The notes under the pieces are model-generated. The model worked only from the letters and a program-made list of their open reading frames with translations, did not search any database and was not told where the DNA came from. A DNA stretch of 64,000 nt from Siphlonurus alternatus (Eukaryota; Arthropoda; Insecta; Ephemeroptera; Siphlonuridae). The stretch is taken from positions 21,511,630 to 21,575,629 of the forward strand of contig OX463781.1 of assembly GCA_949825025.1 (NCBI GenBank). The letters are read 5' to 3'. Every line of letters starts with the position of its first letter. Positions within the stretch are counted from its first letter, which is position 1. A program made the position numbers and the translations under genes. Below are positions 44,548-57,400 of this stretch, in pieces.

Positions 44548-45311
44548 TAATGTAAATTTAGGTAATTAAATTTAAGCATAATAATAATTATGTAGTTATT
44601 TTTTATGATACCACTGGTCCAGAGGTATCCAGAATTTACGTAAAAGTGGACATTAAAAACAATTAACACAGATGATGAGGTGTAATTTTTCTTACTGATG
44701 TTTTAATTGCTTGGTTAAATATGTTTAATTAATTCAAAAATTCTTTCTGAGGTTTTCTCATTTAATAACCTTTAATTCTAATGCAAATTTTCTAAATATC
44801 AAGGCAATTAAAAAATATATAGAAAATTTAATGAAATAGTTTAGAAAATTGCAAGATATACATATTACAGAACTTTTAGTAAAAGTGAAGTGGAGATTTC
44901 AACTTGTAGTTCAAAAATTGCATTCAAATTAAATGAAATTATTTTGGACATAATTAATACTTATATATAATTAATTACTATAATTTTACAGCATACTCTT
45001 AATTATTAATTAATGCAAGCTTAAAGTAGATTTTTTTTTAGCAATCAAACTGAAAATATATCTTGCTTGAATTTTTTTCCTGCAAGCCAATTAACGTGAC
45101 CAAGTGTCGAAACGTTGTGCCCTCACCATCAGCTTCCAGTTGTATACTATAGTAACAAATTTTTACAACATAATATTATATGTATATGGTATAATGGACA
45201 ACTGGGACAACTGACTTCATGGATGAAAAGCATAAAAGAGCTGTGTGTTTCTCTGTTTTTTTACATAATAAGAAACATATTTCTTAGTTGGATAAAACTA
45301 TTTTTAAAATA

Positions 45312-45650
45312 CAATGGAGTATCGACCTCAATTTTTTTTATTGCAGAAATGGATAGAGGGTGCAAAATATGCTACCCTGATTTTTTTTTCATTTTTCAGA
45401 TTTTTTAGAGACCGGGGACTATTTTTAAAAAATTATTGAAGGTTATTTTTGTGACGTCACAAGACGCCGCTCCTTAAGAAAAAGATAGGACTTGCCGCCT
45501 CGTGACGTCACAAAAAGAACTTTCAATAATTTTTTAAAAATGGTTCATGGGCTCTAAAAAATCTGAAAAAATCAGGGTAGTATAACTTTGCATGCTCCAT
45601 CCATTTCTGCAAAAAAAAAAAAAAAAAAAAATGAGGTTGATACTCTATTG
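45312..45650. mobile_element. 339-bp palindromic foldback element
   Basis: CAATGGAGTATCGACCTCA faces TGAGGTTGATACTCTATTG; TTGCAGAAATGGAT faces CCATTTCTGCA; GTGACGTCACAAGACGCCGC faces CCGCCTCGTGACGTCAC. Each arm has TGACGTCA, and a 20-bp poly(A) run interrupts the right arm. Confidence 0.88.
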
Positions 45651-46119
45651 AAAACTTATAATATAATCAGAAAAAGTCAATTTTTAACAAAAGTTAAATC
45701 TTAATGTTAGAGGGTGAAAATATATATGCAAAATATTTTTTTAATAGTTTTCAAACTCTGAAAAAAATAGGAGTGGCATCTTATTTATTTATATACGCAG
45801 TAAAAATTTAAACATATATCATCATGCAGTTATCCATTGTGAAGGTGATTTAAACCAATTTTATATTTAAAATTTGCCATTACAGATTCTCTTTTTTTGC
45901 TGTTATTCTCATATATAGAAATTCTGATGCAGAACATTAAATATTACAGACATACACATAATCAACAAATTTAATGAAGGTTTGTCATAGATGTGTGGGA
46001 GAGTACTTTGACTCACTCATGTTCTGCCAGTGAGGAATTAAGGTCGTTACAAAATGTCTACCAAATAGCAAAAACATTACAAACCCACATTAAATATGAT
46101 GGGCAGTGTACATTTGAGT

Positions 46120-46340
46120 ATATCTTCCCTCATCCGCAATAATGAGTTATCTGCCTATATACCATGATTTCGTTGCAATAATGAGCTATCTGCTATATCA
46201 GGTGAGTGTAATTATGAGTTGTAAATATGTATAAGATAAAGCTCATTTTTGCGCTCACCTGATATAGCAGATAGCTCATTATTGCAACAAAATCATGGTA
46301 TATAGGCAGATAACTCATTATTGCGGATGAGGGACGATAT
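46120..46340. mobile_element. 221-bp palindromic foldback element
   Basis: CCCTCATCCGCAATAATGAG faces CTCATTATTGCGGATGAGGG, and TGAGCTATCTGCTATATCAG faces CTGATATAGCAGATAGCTCA. The arms are nearly perfect. A relic of one end occurs at about 52486-52525 in a SCAI intron. Confidence 0.9.
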
Positions 46341-48930
46341 AATGCATGCAACTTGTAATTTTTACAAAACTTCATTGTATTTATCAATATTTCATACTAT
46401 ATTGATTCAAGAATGATAGAATTTTTATGATGAAACTAAATTAAAACATATATATATTATAATGAACACAATTTGTTCATGAAAACAATTGAAACTTAAG
46501 TGGCTTAATACCACACAACAATAAAACAATACAAATTGATTCAATTGATTCACACAAATCACAACTTTGGCACATAAATATAACTCGCAAAATGCAAATA
46601 CATAATTATTCATATCAGCACAGCATATTACAACTACTATAGAGTCAAATAGATGTGTGCTTCTCATTTCATTGTAGATTGAGTGCTCACCTTTTTTAAA
46701 TAACTGTCTGGGATGATTCTTGATCAGCTTCAAAACCAAACAATTCCACTTGTTGAAAAATATAAATTTCATTTTACACATACGATAGAAAAAGATTTGT
46801 TGGGAAGGGAGAAATCGCTGAGTTCGCTTAGTTCGATTTTTTCAAATAATTAATAATTTTGTAGCTATAGTAGATAAATTTTTATTCTCTCTATTCATTA
46901 GTGCAATAAAATAATTTCTTTGTCCATTAATTATTTGATTTTAAAGCTGATTGAATATGTTGTAGCTTGTTCATATTATGGATTAAATATTAACTGTTGA
47001 CGAATTATTTATTATTTTTTTTTAAAGGTCTGTCATATTTATGATAATGAATTTTTGCACTATTAAGGCTATAACGATGTCATAAGTTATCATTGCCTTT
47101 CACCAGTTCACCTAAATCATCATGCATTGATTAACAGATTAGATGTTCTTTTATATATAACTGTAGGGGTATTTGTAACATATATGCTGATCATAAAACA
47201 GGAGAATAGGGCACTATATGCATATTAAGTGAGTAAACTCTACAGATTATGCTGATAAAGTTGTTATGTAATTTAATAAAAACATATTATCAACATATTA
47301 ATTTGAGAATGACTTGTGCTGGTACTTTTGAAGTAAAGAATATACCTTTGAGGAATATATCACGTCAGACCATGTTGCCTTCATCCAGATTTTAAATATT
47401 ATAATATTAATTAAAATACGTAAATTCAAGATGTAATCACTTAAAAAAAACTATCATCGCATTTTGAAAATAATGATAAGTATAATAATACTATATACAA
47501 TATATTAATTCTTTGATGCCCAGAATATTAACAGCATAAAAATAGAGAGAGAGAATTTTCTGTGATGACGAATATAAAGCTATTATTAGAAGCAAGAAAA
47601 AAATGGACACATTCACAATACTACTATAACATATTTTATTAACAAAAAAATAAACTTAATTGGTTTTTGATATTAAGCTATACAATTAATACAATTAATA
47701 TGATATTCCTTATTAAATCATTTATAGTTGATCTCATCATATTACAATATAGTGCAAGTCTCGGCTATTAACAACAGAGTTTGAACAACAGAGTTTGAAT
47801 CACTCTTTTCTTGAATGTTGCAAGTTAATAATAATGAAGCAGGCACTCAAACACATTCTATATTTTTTTGTTAAATATATTTTTATTTATATACCATGTA
47901 TATTTATATGTGACTTTTGAAAGACATTAAATATTAATATGATTCAGCATGTTTTAAGCTAGCTGCCATTTTTAGCAATAAATATGTTTTTTTAGTAGAG
48001 ATTAATATTATTTCTTTTTTAAAAAAGGGTTGATACATTCATATTTATGTGTGATATATCTTAGTCACTTGAAAGTTCTCAATTCAAATATAAAATCAAA
48101 TTTCAAAGAACGAAAAAAATGTATTATAGCACCATACTTTAAATTGTATTTAAAATAATCAAATATATAGAGGGTAAAAACATCAACTGAAAAAAAAAAT
48201 ATATATATATAATGAGTGGCAATTCAGTTTAGTTGGCACCTTTGGAAAATTCCCTGTCCAATATAGCATTGATGTAATGTTTGAACAATGCACATCATTG
48301 CAGCAATAAGGACATGGAAATTCTCCAAGGTGGCAGCAGTACATAAAGAAGATACAAACCTTAATGTTGTAGAAAGATAGAAATTACAACATTTAGTAAA
48401 CAATTAAGAATCTTAGCCATAACAGACTATGTAGAATAAATAATGACAACCAATTAACATCCAAGAAAGAAGTAAAAAGATTATTATTTATGAGAAACTT
48501 GTCACATTAAGTTATGTAAAATCTATGTATTCATGTCTACAATATACCCTGTATCATACAAGTTACATGAGGACAAATGAGGAAAGAAGTTTCAAATGAC
48601 CAAAGTGTAAATGTGATTAATTATTGGTTTTTCCAATGAATGGGATTCATTTACAACATAAATATTTAGATAATTTGCAAAGAATTAGGCTTTAATAGTA
48701 AAAAAAAAAAAAAAAAAAAAAATGTGGTAGCATTTATTTTGCCGTTCTCAGCTTGGTAAAATTTATTTAAATTGCTGTTATCATTTTCATACATTGCCGA
48801 AGTTGAACTTGGCAAACTAGACACTTCCACGATGATGTATATCTCATTTTTCAATTGTAAATGAAAGCAATAATAAAAAGATAAAAGAAAAACAATTTTT
48901 TTTCCCAGCCAAGATATTTTACAATACTTC

Positions 48931-49128
48931 ATGTACATTGCAATGATTTCACACAAAAAATGGTGTCAATATCCAGAGCTACATAATGAGCTGCTTAGGA
49001 GTGGCCAAAAAGCAAAGGAAATTATACTGGAAAAGTGTTTGGGCCAAAAGCCACTCACAGATATGGAGATAAAGTATGAAACTTGCAGCACATTAATTTC
49101 ACAACCTTTTCTTGAAAACCTTTCTTAA
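48931..49128 (+). other. Isolated 65-codon ORF, unrecognised
   Basis: The frame encodes a protein-like composition (WCQYPELHNELL, then KAKEIILEKCLGQKPLTD) and ends in a stop. No signal peptide, no family recognised, and no supporting exon nearby. It could be a transposase or pseudogene fragment, or chance. Confidence 0.12.
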
Positions 49129-49413
49129 TAGATGAGCCACATTTTTACCAAAATTAAAGACAATAAAATGTTACTTAAATATTATAGTTGGAAAAAAAAA
49201 AAAAAAATACTGCGGCATATATTTGTGCAGCGTATAAATATTATAATATAATATAATATATTATGCATTAAAATATATAATAATGATGTACTGAAAATTC
49301 AAAATTATAACGAAAATCAAAATATGCAGGCAAGGATGAAAAGGTAAGCTGAACTATGTACATAAAAACTAATTCTTTGCTGTATTCAATTTATTGACAT
49401 GCTTAACAGTAAT

Positions 49414-49903
49414 AATGGGGTACTGACCAAAAAAAAAAGTTTCAAGTTTTTGTCAACATTTCAAAAGGCACAAGAATTTCATGAAGAACAAGCCCTATTA
49501 CAGCATTCTACGACAATTTCCTGATTTTATATGAATTTTTAAAACCACTCAAAAATGACGTCATAGCATTGAATCTTAAATGGGAAAATAGATCAGTTAA
49601 CATTGCCAAATCCCATACTTAATATTGAAATGTAACCAAAACTTCATTTGCAAGGTTTTTAGGTGCTAGAATCACGATAATGAAGGTTTGAAATTCGTAC
49701 TTCAATAACTTTTGATTTTAGCAATGTTAACTGATGCATTTTCCCATTTAAGATTCAATGCTATGACGTCATCAAAAAAAGTTTTAAAAATTCATATAAA
49801 ATCAGCAAATTGTCGTAGAATGCTGTAATAGGGCTCGTTCTTCATAGAATTCACAGCACTTTTTACTAGTATTGCTAACTCAAATACCGGTCAGTACCCC
49901 ATT
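49414..49903. mobile_element. 490-bp palindromic foldback element
   Basis: AATGGGGTACTGACC faces GGTCAGTACCCCATT. Inside, CCCTATTACAGCATTCTACG faces CGTAGAATGCTGTAATAGGG, and ATGACGTCATAGCATTGAAT faces ATTCAATGCTATGACGTCAT. Each arm has TGACGTCA. Confidence 0.92.
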
Positions 49904-49909
49904 TCAATA

Positions 49910-51392
49910 TGATGTACATTGTTATTATGTATTTTATTTTTTTTAAGAAACTTTTTTCTTAGTATATTATAGTAAAATAAACACTTAAATTGTATGATAA
50001 ATATTACTAATATTTGATTTTATACTAATAATATATTATTTATTATAAAGTATTTTTTTAACATAAAAATTGTGACAAGAGTACATATATTTATATAAGA
50101 ATTAAAAATTGCTATTTAATTCAGTTATTATTCATTCTTTTTTTTTTTTTTTTTTTTTTAGTTTTTTTTTTCCCCATAATATAGGACATATGACACACAA
50201 TTTCACATTATCACAATGAACAACAAAAATTTAATACAACAACAATGATGATATGAAGTTATGATCTGAATATGGAATTATGGAATTAAGTGTTACATTT
50301 TTCTTATTCCAGTATTGTATATTATTTTAATGAGTGTGCTTATAAGCAATAACAAACGTCTATTATGGCAATAGTTTGTGAATAAGTTACTTATTATTTA
50401 TATATTGTATTTTTTGCTTTATATATTATATAGAATATTATATTTTATAAATCAATGATTTATAAATCATTGAATTTTTATTGATTTTAACAATAATATA
50501 TTTAAATAAGTCTTGAATTCTATATAAATACATATTGTCCATTACTGAACAAGGTTTTATTGTTAAAGGAACACTTCCTGTAATGCATTAAGGAGGAAGA
50601 TGAATTCAATATTAATAAATTTATATGCTCCTCTTTAAATATTACATCCTGACTTTAATAAATTGTATTATATATATATTTTTTTAAATATTATATATAT
50701 TATTTTTAATAATGTAAAAATTTGGATAAAAGAAAAAGTACTTCAGGTTGATTGTGTACCTCAAATTTCATTTGCATGTTTGTTTTTAATATAACACAAA
50801 AAACATTTACTAAACTGCACAGGTTGTATCTTCATTTCTTGTGTACTTTTCAATGTTGATATTTTAATTCAAGTGATATTGGAAACAAGTACACTATTTG
50901 AGCTAGTAACAATGATATTATTGTTTGTTTCAGGTACACAATTTTCCATATATGTACTATTTAGTTGAGCTAGAATAATATATTATTTTGACATTCAATT
51001 CCTATATAATATATTTATTATATATAATATTATATATTTTATGGTTCAGTAAATAAATTTTAAATTAATTCATTACTTTTTGTTGTGGTTAGCTCACTTT
51101 AAAAAATTACAGGTTATGTGTGGTTGTGGTGGGTGGTGAGTGAGTGGCAGATACCGTTATCATATTAACGGTAAGGAGATGAGTATCACAAAAGTGCTGC
51201 TTGCCGTCACACTGCAGTTACTTACTACTGCTGCTGCTGCTGTTTTTGTTTTTGCTATTGGCGAGGGTGGCGTTGATGCAGTCGCTGCTGTTGCTGCTGG
51301 TGATGTGGTTGATGGTGGGGACGCCACTCCGAATGGGACCGTTAGCTGCCCGGACCCCCTCGTAACAACAGCTCGCCCCCCTCCCCCGCGCA
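49910..51392. other. Spacer downstream of SCAI
   Basis: AT-rich DNA with poly(T) runs near 50140-50170. No gene seen. It includes the presumed SCAI 3' UTR, whose end I could not fix; several TTTATT hexamers (AATAAA on the minus strand) occur by chance. Confidence 0.4.
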
Positions 51393-54300
51393 TCAATCCA
51401 TCAGCTCAGATGATGGGTCTGCAAAGTGCGAGCGCACCTCCAGGTGGGCAGCAAGGTCGAGCACCAAGTGACGCAGAGCTGGGTGTTCCAGCAGCTCCAT
51501 CTCGGGCAGCGGAGGCTGGCAACGTGGCCGGAAGTGGCGCCCCTGTAACCACAGGAAGTGTCAGAATAACAATCTTGAACCAAGTTCAAGGATAATTTGG
51601 ATATCTTCTAAAAGCAAAATCAAGGATATAATAAATGCAATAGTTCTACTTTATTTGTAAACACACAAGTTATTCAAAAGATAAAATATTGAATGGATTT
51701 ATATTTCAAGTACAAAAAGGTTCTTTATTCTTTTTTTACTTTTATTATTATTATTATTTAATTAAATTTAAATTCTGAATTGATTGTGCACAATTCTATT
51801 TTGAGTATTTTGCACAAAAACTGTGTGAAAATAGTTTAATTTAAAATGCATATCATCATGATAGAAAATAATTTTAAAGATAAAAATTATTTTGACAAGT
51901 GTAAGTTTTCATTTCTCTCAATTGTCAGTACCTTAAATGCTCGATGAAGGTGCAGCACCACATCACAAAAGATGTAACGCAGAAGCAGCAGTCTGAGGAA
52001 GTCATCACCAAAGAACTGCAGATATGCTGGCTCTGTAACATGATTTTTCGGGTTAATATGGCGGCCCAGCAGTGAAAGAGAAGACTGACTCCTTACCAAT
52101 CCTACATCGCGTGAAAAGACGACTTGCTTCTGTGACGAAGCGGTCAATGAATGTCTGACATCTTTCCCAGTGGTGAATGGGAACTGTTAATATATTACAA
52201 ATAAAGCAAAAGGCTGTTAATGGACTATGAAGGAAGAGGGTGAATAAGCTCCCATTGTGCTGATGATCTGAAAACAAAATTTAAAGGAATATTAGTGCAC
52301 ATAATAATAATAATAATAATAATCAAAAATGAAAAAAAAAATTATTTGCAGGATTAGATATATTATTATTACTGTATTTTGAAGTGCAGTTTAAACTATT
52401 TATTTATTTTTTTACAATTTGTAAGAATTGTGCAACAAAGAAACAGGAACCTACTTTAGAAAACTACTAAAAGTCTTGACTGCAATGTATCGTCCCTCAT
52501 CTGAAATAATAAGCTGCCTTTTTCTACAATTGTATGCAAGAAGGAAGTGTCTGCTTTATCCACATCAGACTTGCACTTGTACATGGAAGAAGATTGCTCA
52601 TTATTCCACATGAAGGACAATATATTAAACCTTCTCTTTCTCTTTATTTTAATCTTTTACATATGGCATGGTTACCTTGGAAAGGAGGTGGTACATCTTG
52701 AGGAGACATGAGAATAACAAGAGGTTGACCGAAGTATCTAGGTATGTGTTGGAACACAAAACTGTTGTCTGAGTCCACCACGAGGAACAAAGGTCTCCTG
52801 GTGAATGGGTAGAGGTCACCGGGGTACAGGCTGTAACAGGTTCAGAACAGTCAGACATGGACCAGACAGGAAGGGGGGCTGATCCTTACCAGTGCATTTC
52901 CTTCAGCTGCAGGGCCTTTTTGTTTGGCGGGTCCAGCTCTCGTTTACTGCTGGTGTGGACTCCTCCAAGGTCATAACCCACTACAGAGGAGACAAAGGGC
53001 TATGAAATCAAAAGTCACGGGACTTGGACAAATATCATTGCATTACATAGTACAGTTTCTATTGGGGCAATAATTAATCTGCACCTTATAATTATTTTAT
53101 TTTTACAGGTTATTATATTTTTCATATTTTCATGCACTATCTGTTCACATCTGACTACTTGCATACTTATTTTTAATTCTTGCAATTAATAAATTTGTTT
53201 TTCTTTTCTTCCTTAATTCTAAATTAATATTACACAAATGATTATAAAATTTGTATTTCAATAAAATTTAAGAAGTAAAAATATACAGTGTTTATATAAT
53301 ATACTGTATATTTATTGAGTACAATTCAATGCTTTAATATTTTTTACGGCTTACTTTATAAGATTTACAAGTTTAGTGGTTAGTAAATTTAAAACATTTA
53401 TACTTAGATGCAATTTAAGACAGTGTGACTTACTGTCTTCTGGATGCTTAGCATTGGAGAAGCAGCCATCAGCAGATATGTACAGCAAGAGGGCACCATT
53501 TGGAGGTAGCTCCTTGAAGCCTACAAGCAGTATGTTGGACACCAAGTTACATCATAATACATAACTATATTACATTTATCTATTACATAAAATTAATTTA
53601 TACACAATCAGTATTAAAATACAACAAGATAGGATTAAATGTACATATTTTGGGGTAATCAAAACATTTTACCAAATATGCCTCCCAAGTTTCACTTCCT
53701 TTATCTAGAACAATTGTGGCTCACAAATTTTACATATTAAATTATTAAGTAAGTAAGTAAAGTTTTTTATTTAACATACATACATATATTTTTTTTATTA
53801 TAATACAAATGTTTTATTTGTTACAAATTTAAAAGAAATTTGAAAAATTGAATTTTCTACTAAAATCTACTAAAGAATAGAGGAAACGTCATTATTTGCA
53901 TATCAAAATTCCACACAACACAAAAATTGAAACACCTTTGCACGCATATACCTTGGAGGTACCTTTACGGCTAAATCTCAAATTATACTAAACTTGAAAC
54001 CTCACAACACAAATTGTTAATGTAAAAATGGTCCCAGATTGTGTGTGTCCTAAAGCAACTCACCAGTCAGATCTATTTTAGGGAGAAATGAGGAAAAAGG
54101 TGAGAACACCCTTCACTTCTGAACTGAATTTAACAGCGAGTAGCAAATGTATTTTCTATTCACTTACCTGAAGCAAGGAACACCAATACTTGACTCAAGG
54201 TGGGCTTGTACAGGAGGTATTTGTGCGGATTTTCCCTTTTCAAGGGCCGGTCACCATTTTCCTGGCATCCAGACACCATGGGGTAGACTCCCTTGTAGCT

Positions 54301-54398
54301 CTTGTCCTGGTAACATATGAATCGTAAATAACAGTTCATTTTCTAAATTAATAAAAATGAATTTAATTAATTTGGTTTATTAAACACAAATAGTGTAC

Positions 54399-54478
<80 letters not shown>

Positions 54479-57400
54479 GAATTTAAAATGTTTAAAAGCT
54501 TAAAAAAATATTTAAACTACAGTATAAACATAACCATATTAGTAATCTTTTGTCTTTATATTTACGATAAACTGTAGTGAATAATACAGTAATGCACATT
54601 TGTTTTAAAGATTTAATTACCTTTTCTTTTTAATAAAATAAAAACTAAAATAATCACTTAGGAAAAAGATTAAAATTAATATACTGTGCTATGGAATTAA
54701 GTGGAATTAAACACCAATTACAAAAAAAAATGAAGAAATTGGGAAGCAGACGAGTAAATATTAAATTCTCTTTATCTCTTTTTACTGACAAACTACTATA
54801 CATAGAAAAACCTTTAATCACAGGATGAGTTTGAACGTCATATTTGTTGCTTTTGTATATTTTGTATATTACACAGGAATCAATTGATTGGAGAATATAT
54901 TTTAACTTTGGTAGGTCTCACTCTACAACTCCACAACAGTACTCACTGAGACAGAGAGGCTCGCAAATGGGGTCCTGCCTGGCGCAGGAGAGGCGTCATA
55001 TATGTGGTTGAAGTCCTCCTGGGGCTCTCGCTCGAGAGTTTGAAGCATGCGAAACATGTCCATCGTGAGCTCGCTGAACTTGACTTGGTCCGTGCAGTTG
55101 CCAATGATGAGGATCTCTTGAAGGGTAAGACCCATGATGGGAGCCTTCTCCACAGGGGGCGTTGTCAGGGGACTTAGTCTGGAACACACAGTAGGAATAT
55201 TGTATTAATAGTATTAATACAAACAAATAAGTTGCTTTCATATATTATATCATAACCTTTTTTTTTTTTTTAATTTATCATTTTGTGTAAGCCTTATAGG
55301 TACTTTTAATTAACTGATTTTATCCTCAAGTAATGCCTTTACCTTTTTAGACTTGTACTTGACTATCTCACAGTCTTTTAAATATTTTAATTGGTTGATG
55401 ATAAAGTTGTATATTGATGGTGCCGCGGCAATTCTGACAAACAGCGTTTACCAATTGCTCCAATTGACTTATATTACAAAAAATGATGTGAAGTTGCTAA
55501 AGTAAATAACAGCTTTTACCGCTCGGTGGCAAGAAGAGTTAACAAAGAAATCTTGGAATGCTGTAGTTCAGTGCATTATTAACCTAACAAGAGTATTGCC
55601 AAATTTTCTGTTTTTTTATTTTTTCAATTAGCAGTAAAGGCTGTTAGTTAGCTACTTTGGCAGCTTCACATCATTTGCTATATAAGTCATTTTGAGCAAT
55701 CACGGTAAATGCTGTTAGGCATTTTTGCCACAGAATCATCAATATGGTTAGGAAGAGGTCCCATTCCAATGACCTTGACAAAAAATGCCGGGGTGTTATT
55801 ATTGAATGTACCTGTGCGAGAGGACAATGGCATTACTGTCTGCATGTAGGACGCTGACGACACTGTCTGACTTGATGAACGACTTGATTTCCTCAAGCAC
55901 CAGGGACCACTCTAGCTGATCGTCCGGCTCGTATGTGCTTGTGTAGTCCACAATCTGCTTGTCCAGTTCCTGAAATCAAGTATGTGTTACTGGAATTTGC
56001 AAGCACAGTCCAAATGCTACAAAAAAAAAAAAGTTTAAGTACTATAATATACATGCAATAAATATGAAACACTAAATTTAGTTTCTTTCAATATTAATAA
56101 AAGTTCATAAAGTATATATTAATGCTGTACACAAAAAAGCAGAAAAATAATTAAAGCTGTCACATTGACATAAATAGCAAAACACTTTTTCAAAGAACAT
56201 AATACGTAATTATACAATTCTCAATTTTTCTAGCTATGTGATATCCCACCTCCTGCAAGACTTTGTTATAAAGAAGCATGAAGCAACAATTATGTCCCTC
56301 AATATGACCACAAGACTCTACTATTCCACTTATGAAGAACGGGATATTTAATCCAATGTTTTTTCCAAATTTTCAATATATATACAGTGTATATATGTGT
56401 GTGTGTTGTTAATGCAGAGGGATTTACTGTATTTTGACTTTTCATAACCACATCAGTAACGTGCGGTGAAGTATCAGCAACCTGAGATATCCGCTTTCAT
56501 CGCCGAGGTATGAGGAACTCTCCGAAGCATTGTCAAGATTGCCAAGAGCTTCTCCCAAGTTCTTTATTTTCCTGGACGATAAAGACAAATATTGCAGGTT
56601 GCCTACCTACTTCACAGCACATTATATCCAAGTTGTCCGCAATATTGGACAATGCAATACCCAGTATGAATTTTACATTCTTTGAAGTACAATAACCAAG
56701 ACACCCAAAAAAAGACGTGCTTTTATTTTTGGATCTGTGGCTGCCAAGACAAATTAAAATAGGAGGAACAGTTAATAGTTTAACCTTCTAGACAAAATCA
56801 AACCACAAAGCATTTAAAATCACAACTAACTCATTTATCCATAAACTAATATAAAATTATTATTTTTAGAAGCACAATTTACATGCATTTACAGAAAATT
56901 ATATACAAGGTGACATTGATCAAACAACTCACCACAACCAATTCCCGAACCAGTTTCATTTTTTTAAGTAGGAGACACACAACAATAAACCGAGCATAAT
57001 AACGTAACTTTTTCACCATAAGATCAGACCTACAAGCACATGAGGTTAGTGTTAGTTTATAAGCAAGGAATAGCTAATGACAGGTAGAATAGTACCTGTC
57101 CTCTTTGGCTGCACGGGAATAATACGCCCTTCCTCTAATTGCAGCATAGAATGAGTACGCCTCATTCAAATAGTTTGTCTCGCTTGTGCGAAGGCTGCAA
57201 TAAAAAATCAATACATACATCTCTAATGAAAGAAAAACATAATTTAATTGTGTCTTTTTTTTTAAAAAAAATTAACTGCAGCATGAATAACTTTCAAAAA
57301 TTAACTCTAGTTATAGTACATAATTTAAACATGCTTGTAAAATTAATAGCAAATAACATGCAGTATATTAACACAGCATCAGAACTCATGAAAAATTAAG

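Noticed and set aside
45115..45408. A 97-codon ORF at the left edge of a foldback
   Set aside because: Low-complexity Phe/Ile-rich frame running into poly(T) and the hairpin arm; no family features.
51140..51595. A 151-codon plus-strand ORF rich in Ala and Pro
   Set aside because: It lies antisense to SCAI exon 14 and its flanks. The SCAI frame on the minus strand is spliced correctly and matches the family, so the plus-strand frame is a shadow.
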